DNA of 64,000 bases from Nocardia alba NBRC 108234 (GTDB lineage: Bacteria; Actinomycetota; Actinomycetes; Mycobacteriales; Mycobacteriaceae), in contig NZ_BDAX01000015.1 in the NCBI RefSeq assembly GCF_001612665.1, positions 1 to 64,000 on the forward strand, in the 5' to 3' direction. Both the position numbers and the translations under genes were made by a program. Positions 35,516 to 44,219 of this stretch are shown in pieces. Every line of letters starts with the position of its first letter. Position 1 is the first letter of the stretch. Below the pieces are notes generated by a model. It saw only the letters and a list, made by a program, of their open reading frames with translations, was not told the origin of the DNA and made no database searches.

Positions 35516-35538
35516 GGTGCGTTGGTGATAATCCTCGC

Positions 35539-36483
35539 GTGGACGCGCTGGATCTGAACCTGCTGCTCGCGCTCGACGCGCTGCTCGACACCAACAGCGT
35601 CACCGAGGCGGCCAGGCGACTACACACCTCGACCTCGGCGATGAGTCGCACCCTCACCCGGCTGCGCGAGGTGCTCGGCGATCCGTTGCTTGTTCGCTCG
35701 GGCAGACAGATGGTGCCGACGCCGCGAGCCCTCGAACTACGCCACGATGTGGCGAGCCTGGTCGATCAGGGTCGGTCGTTGCTCACCGCCCGCGCGGGCA
35801 ACGGGCCCGGCAGGCACCGTGATTTCGTTGTGCGCGTGGGTGATTCGGTCGGCGCGAGTCTGTCCGGGCCGCTACTGGCGGCGGTGCACGCCCAGCTACC
35901 GGCAGTGACGGTGCGGCTGCTCGCGGCCGACGCCGCCGACGGCGCGGTGGCGCTGCGCGACGGCCGCGTCGACATCGAAGTCGGCATGATCGGCCATACC
36001 GACCCGGAAACGGTGGTCGAGCGGGTGTTCACCGACCGCTGGATCGGCGTCGCCGCGCCCGATCACCCGTTCGCCGTCGACCGTCCCACCGTCGCCGCCT
36101 ACGCCTCGGCCCGCCATCTGGAGGTTTCCCCCACCGGCCGCATGCGCGGCCCGATCGACGACCGCCTCGCGTTGCACGGCCGCACCCGTCGCGTGGTCGC
36201 CACCGTGGCCGATCTGCCCACCGCGCTGCTCACCCTCGCGTCGACCGAATTGGTCTGCCCCGCACCGGAACTGCTGTCCCGCGCCGCGCGTGCCGCGCTC
36301 GGCTTGGCGATGTTCGAGATCCCGCTGCCGCTGCCCGCCCCCGTTGTCGCCATGGCGTGGCATCCACGCAACACCGCCGACGCGGGCCATCGCGCCCTGC
36401 GCGAGCTCATCGACACCGTCCTGCGCCAATCCCCGGCCCAGCAGGTCGATCCCGGTCTCGTCCCGCTGGCAACGTCTGCCTGA
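35539..36483 (+). CDS. LysR-family transcriptional regulator
   Basis: 314 aa from a GTG. The winged HTH covers residues 5-65 (NSVTEAARRLHTSTSAMSRT), followed by a PBP2-like effector domain with a degenerate substrate region. The neighbouring monooxygenase is on the same strand upstream, not divergent, so its target is uncertain. Effector unknown. Confidence 0.9.
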   Translation: MDALDLNLLLALDALLDTNSVTEAARRLHTSTSAMSRTLTRLREVLGDPLLVRSGRQMVPTPRALELRHDVASLVDQGRSLLTARAGNGPGRHRDFVVRVGDSVGASLSGPLLAAVHAQLPAVTVRLLAADAADGAVALRDGRVDIEVGMIGHTDPETVVERVFTDRWIGVAAPDHPFAVDRPTVAAYASARHLEVSPTGRMRGPIDDRLALHGRTRRVVATVADLPTALLTLASTELVCPAPELLSRAARAALGLAMFEIPLPLPAPVVAMAWHPRNTADAGHRALRELIDTVLRQSPAQQVDPGLVPLATSA

Positions 36484-36602
36484 CAGACCGCCGAACCCCG
36501 AAGGCCCCGTACGCGACCGGTGTGAACGTCGCGGCTCGCGTCGGCTGACCCATTCGCCCATCGACGTCGACCAGGAACCCGAAATGATCGGGCAGCGCCG
36601 GG

Positions 36603-37394
36603 TCAGCGGTTCGGCGCGGACCCGGGGAGACGATCGTCGGTGACGACATGGTCGATGTCGAAATCGTGGCGCAGTATTCCGGGAGGGCTGTCGTTGGTCG
36701 CCCGGATCGCGGCGAGGACACCCACGGCCACCAGGTGGTCGACGATGTCGGGGCCCGCGCCGGTATCGAATCGCAGGGTGGTGTGCCCCGTGCCCGACGC
36801 CGCGGTCGTGGTGGTGAGCCGATAGCGCAACGCCTCGCCAGGACCGAGGTCGGCCCAGACCGAGTCGTAGGACACGTGCGGACCCAGCTTGCGGCTGACG
36901 TGGATCTCGTCGGCGTGGTGGGAGCTCGAGACGACCGGGGCACCGGCGTCGGGCAGCTCGGGGAGGACGGCGGCAGCGAGTGCGCGCAGGCCCGCTTCGT
37001 AGTCGGCATCCGGGACGAATCGTGCGTCGGGGTCACGGAACTCGGTCATGCTGACATGGGTGATGTCGCGCCAGGCACCCGCGAACGCCCGGCAGAACCG
37101 GGCCACCACGGCGGTAGGGAGTCCGCCGGTCGCGTGGAAGGTCGACCGGCCGGTGCGGCAGGCCGCGGCGATCGCGTCGTAGTCGAGCGGCGTCGTGGTC
37201 ACGACGTCGTGTCCCGCGCCGAGTAGTTGGGTCACGGTGTCGATGGCGTCGGTGACCGCGCCCGATTCGGGCAGATAGACAACCAGACCCGACGCGTCGA
37301 GATCCACCGGCGTGAACTCGGGGTGCCGCGTGAGTCGTTCGGTGAGAACGGTATTCGTGCCGAGCAGCGTGACCGGAATGGGCGCGGTGTTCAC
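36603..37394 (-). CDS. DapB-like NAD(P)-dependent oxidoreductase, partner subunit or paralogue
   Basis: 263 aa from a GTG overlapping the stop of the upstream gene by 4 bp, with TGGAGG 4 nt upstream. It resembles the dihydrodipicolinate reductase-like amino-acid dehydrogenase family: VVYLPESGAVTDAI, VTTTPLDYDAIAAAC. The canonical glycine-rich nucleotide motif at the very N terminus is degenerate (VTLLGTNTV). It is co-translated with a larger relative and may form a hetero-oligomer with it. Substrate unknown. Confidence 0.72.
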   Translation of the reverse strand: MNTAPIPVTLLGTNTVLTERLTRHPEFTPVDLDASGLVVYLPESGAVTDAIDTVTQLLGAGHDVVTTTPLDYDAIAAACRTGRSTFHATGGLPTAVVARFCRAFAGAWRDITHVSMTEFRDPDARFVPDADYEAGLRALAAAVLPELPDAGAPVVSSSHHADEIHVSRKLGPHVSYDSVWADLGPGEALRYRLTTTTAASGTGHTTLRFDTGAGPDIVDHLVAVGVLAAIRATNDSPPGILRHDFDIDHVVTDDRLPGSAPNR

Positions 37395-38680
37395 AAAGCC
37401 TCCAACTGGTATCGCGGCGACAGATCCGCGATGACGGCTCCCGGTGGTGCCGCGCAGACCGCGGCGACGATGTCGAGCATGGCTTTCACCGAGATGTGGG
37501 TGACCGCCGACCAGTCGCCGCCCCCGGCGTCGTCCGCGGCGACATTGCGCATGTCGATCCGTCCGGGCAGCCCGTCGAGTCGAATCACGTGGCCGCCGGT
37601 GTGACTGTCCGGGTGGTCGGGGCCGAGGTGGGCGTTGCCGGGGCCGACATGCCAGCATTCCTCGTTCGTCATGAAGAGCCGGTCGCCGAGATAGCCACGG
37701 TAGGTCATGTGGATCGCACCGACCGTCCCCGGCCGGATGACGGTCCCGCCCGCGGTGACCTCGACCCGGGCGGGCACCGGGTACACGTGCCGTTCGACCC
37801 GGACATCACGCGAATGCGCGCCGAACAGCGCGTGCGCGACGTTGCCGAGGACCGCGTCGAAGTAGAAGTGCTGCGCCAGCGCGATGGCGTGGTCGGAATT
37901 CACCGCGCTGAGTTCGGTTCCGAATCCCAGGCTCGACAGCCCGCCCCACATACCGTCGGGCGCGGCCGAGAGATCGCCGACCTCGAGAAATCCGACTTCG
38001 CGCACCTCGTCGAGCAGACCGGCCAGCCGGAGTACCACCTGCTCCACCATCAGTCCGGGATGCAACCCGGTGCCGTGCAGTGACACGCCCCCGCGCAGAC
38101 AGGCCTGCTGGATGCGCTCACCGGTGCGGCGTCGCGGCACGGCACGGTCCATGGACTTGTCGGCGAAAGTCTGCACCAGTGGCCGGACCGGTGCCGCCAG
38201 CGGCGAGTCGACCGCGCGCATCGCCCATCGCAGCGCGGTGATCGCCTGCCGTTCCTGGGGTCCGGGTACCGCGCCGGTCGTCCGCATCGTCGCGAGCGTG
38301 CGCAGGATATCGAGTGGTGGCCGCGACTCGGTCAGCCAATTGGCCATCGACACATTGTGATACGAGGCCGCCGACACCACGTTCTTGCCGGACTCGAGCA
38401 GATCGATCACGTCGTCGTCGGCGCCCTTCATCAGCGCGGGAGTCGTGGGGGTGTGGATGACGCAGTCGGCCTCGAGGTCGAGGATCGCCTGTTTGTCAGT
38501 GGTCGCGGTGACCCCGACGGCGGGTAGACCGACCAGCTCGCCGATATCCACACCGTCCTTGTGCGGGCTGAACACCTTCACCCCGACGACGTCGAAATCA
38601 GGGGAGGCGAGTGCCGTCCGCAGCGCCTGCCCGCCCATATCGCCCGGTCCCCAGATGATCAGCTTGTGACGTCGGCGCAT
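37391..38680 (-). CDS. DapB-like NAD(P)H-dependent amine/amino-acid dehydrogenase
   Basis: 429 aa from ATG at 38680 with GAGAGGAG upstream. N-terminal Rossmann motif IIWGPGDMGGQALRTAL, then the motifs VIHTPTTPAL and KNVVSAASYHN, and a C-terminal catalytic-domain block HGTGLHPGLMVEQVV. These place it in the dihydrodipicolinate reductase N-terminal domain / 2,4-diaminopentanoate dehydrogenase-like family. It heads a two-gene operon, divergent from a TetR gene that likely represses it. Confidence 0.82.
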   Translation of the reverse strand: MRRRHKLIIWGPGDMGGQALRTALASPDFDVVGVKVFSPHKDGVDIGELVGLPAVGVTATTDKQAILDLEADCVIHTPTTPALMKGADDDVIDLLESGKNVVSAASYHNVSMANWLTESRPPLDILRTLATMRTTGAVPGPQERQAITALRWAMRAVDSPLAAPVRPLVQTFADKSMDRAVPRRRTGERIQQACLRGGVSLHGTGLHPGLMVEQVVLRLAGLLDEVREVGFLEVGDLSAAPDGMWGGLSSLGFGTELSAVNSDHAIALAQHFYFDAVLGNVAHALFGAHSRDVRVERHVYPVPARVEVTAGGTVIRPGTVGAIHMTYRGYLGDRLFMTNEECWHVGPGNAHLGPDHPDSHTGGHVIRLDGLPGRIDMRNVAADDAGGGDWSAVTHISVKAMLDIVAAVCAAPPGAVIADLSPRYQLEAL

Positions 38681-38716
38681 GCGCGACTCCTCTCCACGCG
38701 GAAAAATGTAGCACCG

Positions 38717-38760
38717 CTGTCTCAAATGCGACAGGAATGTCTCGGATCGTGTGTGAGACG
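38717..38760. promoter_or_regulatory. candidate TetR operator between divergent genes
   Basis: Contains CTGTC-N8-GACAG at 38717-38734, two TGTCTC copies 20 bp apart (38718, 38738) and GTGTGAGAC ending at 38759, which complements TGTCTC. It lies between the DapB-like operon and the TetR gene if the latter starts at the GTG at 38770. Confidence 0.5.
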
Positions 38761-38769
38761 ATTTCGTTC

Positions 38770-39351
38770 GTGCCAGCACTCGACGACATCGCATCCGCGC
38801 CGCGCTCGGTCGGTCGACGTGCCGATACCCGACGCAACGCGCGTCGCTTGCTCGAGGCCGCCACTGCCGTGCTCGCGCAGAACCCGGGGGCGACGATGAC
38901 CGATATCGCGGACGCCGCGGAGCTCACCCGTGCCACGGTCTATCGCTACTACCGCCACCGGGAAGACCTGATCGCGGCGATCCGTGCCCTGGCCGAGGCC
39001 GATATCGTGGCGATCGTCGCCGAGTTGCCGACGAGCGGGCCGGTCGTGCCCGCGCTGGTGGCCCTGCTGGAATCCAGCGTCGAGCTGGGTATGAAATATC
39101 GCTACCTCGTGCTCAACCAGGGCTGGGTGGATCCGACACCGGCCGCGATCCAGGTGCGCGACACCGTCGCGGAGTTCATCGCCCGGGGGCAGCGCGCAGG
39201 CGAGCTGGACCGGAGCTTCGCCCCCGAACTGGTGGCTCAGATGTTTCTCGGCATGGTGATGTCTGCCGTCACGCCGATCGCGTTGGGTCAGCTCGCCCAC
39301 GAGCAGGCGGTCCCGCAGGTCTCTCGGGCGCTGGTGAAACTGCTCAGCTGA
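38770..39351 (+). CDS. TetR-family transcriptional regulator
   Basis: 193 aa from GTG at 38770; an ATG at 38737 is in frame but would place the palindromic operator inside the gene. HTH: MTDIADAAELTRATVYRYYRHREDLIAAIRAL. The helical C-terminal domain is typical. Divergent to the DapB-like pair, which it probably represses. Confidence 0.87.
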   Translation: MPALDDIASAPRSVGRRADTRRNARRLLEAATAVLAQNPGATMTDIADAAELTRATVYRYYRHREDLIAAIRALAEADIVAIVAELPTSGPVVPALVALLESSVELGMKYRYLVLNQGWVDPTPAAIQVRDTVAEFIARGQRAGELDRSFAPELVAQMFLGMVMSAVTPIALGQLAHEQAVPQVSRALVKLLS

Positions 39352-39375
39352 GGTCCGTCGCGAACCCGTCGCCGA

Positions 39376-39954
39376 TCACGCCGGGGTGAGTGCGGCGACG
39401 ACGGCGGACTGGACTCCGTGCCCGGCAGCGACGAGGGGGTCGGTCGAGCGCAGTGCGCGGCACAGTACGAACGCTCCTTCCAACGCGGTCAGCGTGCACA
39501 TCGCCAGATCGCGACTCTGCTGCTCGGTGATGTCGAGTTGCCCGAACCACCGTGCGAGTTGGCTCAACCAGTCCTCGAAAACCACGGCGGTCTCGGTTCT
39601 GAGCAGTTCGTTCGTACTCGCGACTTCCAGCGCGATGGTTTCGATCGAGCACGCCTCGCTGTAGCCCTGGGATTCCATGAGGATGCCGGCATTCTCGAAC
39701 AGTCGCGGGATTCCCGTCGCGGGATCGGTGTCGGCCAGCTGGATGCCGACGAAATCGCCGTACCGGACCCCCTCCCGCCGGATGACCTCCACGCTGATGG
39801 ATTCCTTGCCGCCGGGAAAGTGGTGGTAGATCGAGCCGAACGGCGCCTGCGCGGCGGTGGAGATCTGTTTGAGGCCGGTGGCGGACATGCCCTGACGGCG
39901 ATACAGCTGCGCTGTCGCCTCGAGTATCCGCTCACGGGTACTGAGTTCGGCCAT
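39376..39954 (-). CDS. TetR-family regulator (LmrA/YxaF-like)
   Basis: 192 aa from ATG at 39954 with AAGGAGG upstream. HTH: GLKQISTAAQAPFGSIYHHFPGGKESISVEVI; the PxGSxYHHFPxGKExL pattern is typical of the LmrA/YxaF branch. Divergent from the alpha/beta hydrolase gene, with a palindrome between them. Confidence 0.88.
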   Translation of the reverse strand: MAELSTRERILEATAQLYRRQGMSATGLKQISTAAQAPFGSIYHHFPGGKESISVEVIRREGVRYGDFVGIQLADTDPATGIPRLFENAGILMESQGYSEACSIETIALEVASTNELLRTETAVVFEDWLSQLARWFGQLDITEQQSRDLAMCTLTALEGAFVLCRALRSTDPLVAAGHGVQSAVVAALTPA

Positions 39955-40003
39955 GGCGGTTCCTCCTTGCACGGTGGTTCGCGACAGCATATCTTGGTGC
40001 CAG

Positions 40004-40015
40004 TAGAACGATCTA
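40004..40015. promoter_or_regulatory. 12-bp near-palindrome, candidate TetR operator
   Basis: TAGAACGATCTA matches its own reverse complement at 10 of 12 positions. It lies 14 bp upstream of the hydrolase start codon and 49 bp from the divergent TetR start. Confidence 0.45.
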
Positions 40016-40029
40016 TCTAGGAGCTCGGG

Positions 40030-40860
40030 ATGCCAACAGCGCACGTGCCGGCGGGACCCATCACCTACGCGGACACCGGGGGAGCGGGGCCCGTTCTCGT
40101 CTTCGGGCACGGGCTGCTCATGGACGGTCGCCAGTGGCGCAAAGTCATCCCGCTGCTGTCCGAATACCGGTGCATCACGCCGACCCTGCCCTTGGGCGCG
40201 CATACCGAGCCGATGAACCCCGACGCGGATCTGACCGAGCAGGGAGTGGCTCGCATCCTCGCGGACTTCCTCGACGCGCTGGAGCTCGACGAGGTGACAC
40301 TGGTCCTCAACGACTGGGGTGGTGGGCAATTCATGATCTCGCAGGGCCGAGACCAGCGCCTCGCGAGCTTGGTGCTCGTGTCCTGCACCGCGTTCGACAA
40401 CTACCCACCCGCGCCGGCCCGCCCCGCGTCCCTGCTGTGCCGGCTGCCGGGCGGCGGATGGCTGCTGAGCCGGATGTTCGGTACCGCGTTCTTCCGGCAC
40501 AGTCGGCGCGCGTACGGTGCGCTGAGCAAGGTCGGGATACCGGACTCGTTGTACGACGAGTGGTTCCGTCCCGCCGTCGAGAACGCCGCGATCCGCCGTG
40601 ACCTGGTGAAGTTCGCCACCGGGGCGCCCTCACGTCGTCGGTTGCTCGAACTGTCCGAGCAGTTGCGGACCTTCACCCGCCCGGTTCTCGTCGTGTGGGC
40701 GCGCGAAGATCGCATGATGCCGCTGGCCCACGCGGACCGCTTGGTCGCGCTGTTTCCCCACGCGTCCAAGGTGATCGTCGACGATTCCTGGACGCTCGTT
40801 CCGGAGGATCAACCGCAGGCCGTGGCGGCGGCGCTGCGAGCATTCGTGAACGCTGCCTAG
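40030..40860 (+). CDS. alpha/beta hydrolase with Asp nucleophile (epoxide hydrolase/dehalogenase-like)
   Basis: 276 aa. FGHGLLMDGRQW carries the oxyanion-hole HG; the nucleophile elbow is VLNDWGGGQF, an Asp-Trp as in haloalkane dehalogenases and epoxide hydrolases. The acid-residue segment is VVWAREDRMMP. At the C terminus the usual HFxQEDxP motif reads SWTLVPEDQP, so the catalytic His position holds Thr. Either an unusual mechanism or an unidentified reaction. It ends in the CTAG shared with the stop of the convergent gene. Regulated by the divergent TetR. Confidence 0.8.
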   Translation: MPTAHVPAGPITYADTGGAGPVLVFGHGLLMDGRQWRKVIPLLSEYRCITPTLPLGAHTEPMNPDADLTEQGVARILADFLDALELDEVTLVLNDWGGGQFMISQGRDQRLASLVLVSCTAFDNYPPAPARPASLLCRLPGGGWLLSRMFGTAFFRHSRRAYGALSKVGIPDSLYDEWFRPAVENAAIRRDLVKFATGAPSRRRLLELSEQLRTFTRPVLVVWAREDRMMPLAHADRLVALFPHASKVIVDDSWTLVPEDQPQAVAAALRAFVNAA

Positions 40861-42890
40861 CCGAGGTCCGGCGTCGGCGGGCCGAACACGTCGCGGCGGC
40901 CCGGCGGCAGGCCCGCCGAGCGTTTCAGCTCGTCGAGCATGGCCTGCAGTTTGTCCACCTGCGCGCTTTCGATGTCGAAGGCGCGGAACGTGCCGGTGAC
41001 GGTGATACCGGCCGCGTCGGTGGCAGTGGGCGGAATCGGGTCGGTGGCAGGGCGTACGAGCGGATCGGGGTCGCTCGTCGAGCCATCACCGCCGGTCGGC
41101 AGACCGAGGGTGGGCGGATCGAAGTCCGAGGACGGGCGAGCGTGGTCGGTGAACGATGCCTGGTCGGGCCGCGCGTGGTGATCGGGCAGCCTGCCGGCGT
41201 TCGCGGGCTGATCGACGCTCGACGGCCCCGGGTCGGCGGCGCTGTCGCCGAAACCGTTGACGTGCGATGAACCGGGGGTGCGTGCCGGATCCACCGAGAC
41301 CTGATTCGGCTGTGTGGTGAGTTCCGTCGGCGGGGTGAGGCGTGCGGGCGGCGTCGAGACGGCAGGTCGCTCGGCCGTTTCACCGGCGGTCAGACGGTCA
41401 CGGGGGGTGAAATCGTCGAAGAGGGATTCGGCGCGGCGAGCGGAGTCGGTGGTGAAGCCGTTGCGAGCGTGCCCGTTTCGGCCCGGAGTCGTGGGCGCCG
41501 GATCATCGGTGAACGACCAGTGGATGCCGTTGGCGGTGTTGACCGCGGGCTGCGCTTCCGTCGACGTGCCGGTGCGAATGTCATCCACGATCGGAGAAGG
41601 CGGCCCGAATCCATTGACCGGCTTGCCATTCGGTGTCTCGGTGAATCGCTCGGCGGTGAATCCCGGGGAGAGCTGGTCGTCGGCGGCATGGAGCTGACCG
41701 GTCGGCGCGGACCGTGCGACGCCATTGCCGTTGGCGGACAGCTCCTCCGGCGGCCCAACGCTCGCTCCGGCATCTCCGAGGGGCGACGTTTCCGCAGGCT
41801 TCTTGACCGGACGAGCCCGCTCGATCACCGCGTCGGGACCGATCTGCGTCGTCAGCGGATCTCCGGTCGCGGGCCGCGCCGCCCGATCGTCGACCGGTGA
41901 GCTCGGAACATGCCTCGTCGCAGCGGAACTCAGCCCGAACCCGTTCACGCCGCCCTCGCGAACCGCGGCGCTCACCTCCGCGCTGCCGGGCAGGGTAACG
42001 CTCGCGGACGACGCCGCGCCGCTGTCGAGGCCTGACGTGGGCGCGCGATCCTCCTCGAGCACCGCCGCCGTGGATGTCGACGCACTCGCCGCGGGCCCGT
42101 GGTCGACCACAGGCGCGGTCAACACCGTGCCGATCACCGCGGGCACCGGCGTGCCGTTTCGGGTGGCCGCGATGTCACCGGCCGCACCCTTGGCGGTGCC
42201 GTTCGTCGATGTCGCATTGCCGATCGAGCCGACCGCGACCCGCTCGCCGGCCCCGGTGTTGCTGAGCCGCGCCGGCGCGGACCGCCGACTGGGCGGTGCG
42301 GTCTCGGCGCCGTTGCCGCCGACCGCGGCGATCGAATCGGTGTCGAACGTGGCCGGTCGGCTCGGGGGCACGGCCGACGCTTCCGCCGAGACAGTGCGCG
42401 GCACCGGCGTCGCGGCCAGCGCGGTGGGGTCGCCGAGGTGATCGGTGGCGGGCCGGGCGGGGGAGTTGCGGCGTTCGAGCGGGGGACGGGAGCCGTCGGT
42501 GCCGCAGTTCTGGTGCGGCGGTAAAGGATCGGGGGCCGATAGCTGGTCGGTGAGTCCATCGGCGGCGCGTTCGGCGGCTTCCGCGGCCTCACGGACCTCG
42601 CGACGGCTGCGCGTGCCCCGCGCCGGACGGCCGGAATCGGGCTCACCGTCATTGTCGAGGGCGTCGAGCCGGGAACTCAGGCGTGAAATATCCTGCGACG
42701 CGCGAAATGCCCAGGATTCCAGTCGCCTGATCCGGACGTGGTCGGGCAGGTCCTCCTCGACAGGGAAGGTGGGCACATCGAGCTGGACCCGCGCGGCGAC
42801 GATATCGAGCTTGTCGCTGACTTCGCGCAGCGCCGTGGCGATACTGGCCAGCATCGACCCGATGGATTCGTCGTGCTCTGCGTGGTTCAT
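40857..42890 (-). CDS. long low-complexity protein with an N-terminal coiled coil
   Basis: 677 aa from ATG at 42890. Residues 1-95 are helical with heptad-like spacing (ESIGSMLASIATALREVSDK, then ESWAFRASQDISRLSSRLDA). Residues 100-620 are rich in Pro, Ser, Thr, Ala and Gly, with many diverged NGFG and PxPSxxD stretches, and look disordered. The last 50 residues (FDIESAQVDKLQAMLDELKR) form another helix. No signal peptide or membrane segment. I recognise no family; it might be a scaffold or envelope-associated protein. Convergent with the hydrolase, sharing a 4-bp stop overlap. Confidence 0.75.
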   Translation of the reverse strand: MNHAEHDESIGSMLASIATALREVSDKLDIVAARVQLDVPTFPVEEDLPDHVRIRRLESWAFRASQDISRLSSRLDALDNDGEPDSGRPARGTRSRREVREAAEAAERAADGLTDQLSAPDPLPPHQNCGTDGSRPPLERRNSPARPATDHLGDPTALAATPVPRTVSAEASAVPPSRPATFDTDSIAAVGGNGAETAPPSRRSAPARLSNTGAGERVAVGSIGNATSTNGTAKGAAGDIAATRNGTPVPAVIGTVLTAPVVDHGPAASASTSTAAVLEEDRAPTSGLDSGAASSASVTLPGSAEVSAAVREGGVNGFGLSSAATRHVPSSPVDDRAARPATGDPLTTQIGPDAVIERARPVKKPAETSPLGDAGASVGPPEELSANGNGVARSAPTGQLHAADDQLSPGFTAERFTETPNGKPVNGFGPPSPIVDDIRTGTSTEAQPAVNTANGIHWSFTDDPAPTTPGRNGHARNGFTTDSARRAESLFDDFTPRDRLTAGETAERPAVSTPPARLTPPTELTTQPNQVSVDPARTPGSSHVNGFGDSAADPGPSSVDQPANAGRLPDHHARPDQASFTDHARPSSDFDPPTLGLPTGGDGSTSDPDPLVRPATDPIPPTATDAAGITVTGTFRAFDIESAQVDKLQAMLDELKRSAGLPPGRRDVFGPPTPDLG

Positions 42891-43265
42891 GCACACCCTA
42901 CTTCCCGTGGTCGCCCGAGCGTGCCCGCCTCGGCCGCAGCGATCATATCCACCGGGGCAACAGCACGTGTTGTCGCGACCGCTTGCGCGACGCGCCGAGC
43001 CGATTCGCAATGAGGATGAAATGGGTGTGCAACAGGCCCGGTCTGTGTATCGAAATGGTCAAGATCTGGGCGTCCGGGTGCGACGTTGGCACAATGAAAT
43101 GGCTTGATATACAAGTAGAGTCGCGTTTGTGATCTCGATCACCTGGCGATGACGCACCCGAACGCGGGTCAAGGGGGCTGGCGCCTTTTCTGTGGCTGCG
43201 GGAACCTGGTCTCCAGGACATGTGCGTGAGCTTACGACGGGTCCCTTTGGTGAGGGAGTGATGGT

Positions 43266-44219
43266 GTGAGGACGAAGCGGCTGAGCGAGACCCAGGTGGC
43301 ATGTGGACGTCGAGCGCTACTCGACGAACTGGGGATTTCCGAGGGCAGCCGCCGCGCCGTCACCGAGCGCACCGGATATGGCTGTGGTTGTCCCGAATGT
43401 GCTGCGATGCAATGGAATACGCAGCGTCTGGAGCACTGGATCTGTGGCAGGCTCAGCGCCGCGGGCGCCGACGAGGCCGAGGTCGACGCGCAGATCGGCG
43501 ATATCCCCGTCGACATCTACTGGCGCCGAGGCGACCGGCGCTGTGTGGTCGAGGTTCGCAGCGGCCCGCTCGACATCACCGCGGCCCGCGCGCACCGGAA
43601 TCACTTGCGGGCGGCCGGAATCGACGACGTGCTGTGGGTGTGTCCGCAGGGCTTCTGGGTGCCGCTGCTTCCGGCGGTCGGCATCGCCGATTTCTCGCCC
43701 GCCGCCGCCGACTACCGCATCGATCAGGGCATGCTCGCCGCGAGTGAGACCGGTTTCGCCGCCCCCGTCCGTGACAGCACGGAGCTGCGCGATTTTCTCG
43801 AAAGCTGGGTGTGTGGCGAAACACACTGGGGACACGCGGATCTCACGACAGGAGGGTGGTCCGACGTGGGCACTTGGGAGCAGCACACCGCCGCGCAGGC
43901 CGCGATGATCGAGCACCAGCGCACCGAGTTGCGCGACCAGCGGGTGGAGCTCGCGGTCTCGCGCCAGACGGTGCGCGACAAGCAGCGGCTGATCGGCCGT
44001 CTGCACAAACGGATCGATCGGGCCGGGGCGAACGCCGACGCCGAGGCCATCACCATGTCCGGACTGCGCAGCGAACTCGTCGCCCAGGAGCGTGCCTCGG
44101 CGAGTCTGCGCGCGAGCATCGGGCGCATGGATCGCACCTTGAATCAGTGGCAGTGGCTCACCTGCTGCGCGATGCTGCTGGTGCTCACCGTCATGGTCGG
44201 CGCGACGGTGCTGCGCTGA
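43266..44219 (+). CDS. CoiA-like nuclease-fold protein with coiled coil and C-terminal membrane anchor
   Basis: 317 aa from a GTG. An N-terminal Cys cluster CGCPECAAMQW looks zinc-binding. Residues about 75-125 (VDAQIGDIPVDIYWRR, RRCVVEVRSGPLD, then HRNHLRAAGIDDVLWVCP) match the PD-(D/E)XK arrangement of competence protein CoiA, with E-V-R where E-x-Q/K is usual. Residues 205-290 are a long coiled coil and 296-315 form a single membrane helix. It is probably a membrane-tethered DNA-processing or structural protein. Its 3' end overlaps the convergent gene by 29 bp. Confidence 0.72.
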   Translation: MRTKRLSETQVACGRRALLDELGISEGSRRAVTERTGYGCGCPECAAMQWNTQRLEHWICGRLSAAGADEAEVDAQIGDIPVDIYWRRGDRRCVVEVRSGPLDITAARAHRNHLRAAGIDDVLWVCPQGFWVPLLPAVGIADFSPAAADYRIDQGMLAASETGFAAPVRDSTELRDFLESWVCGETHWGHADLTTGGWSDVGTWEQHTAAQAAMIEHQRTELRDQRVELAVSRQTVRDKQRLIGRLHKRIDRAGANADAEAITMSGLRSELVAQERASASLRASIGRMDRTLNQWQWLTCCAMLLVLTVMVGATVLR

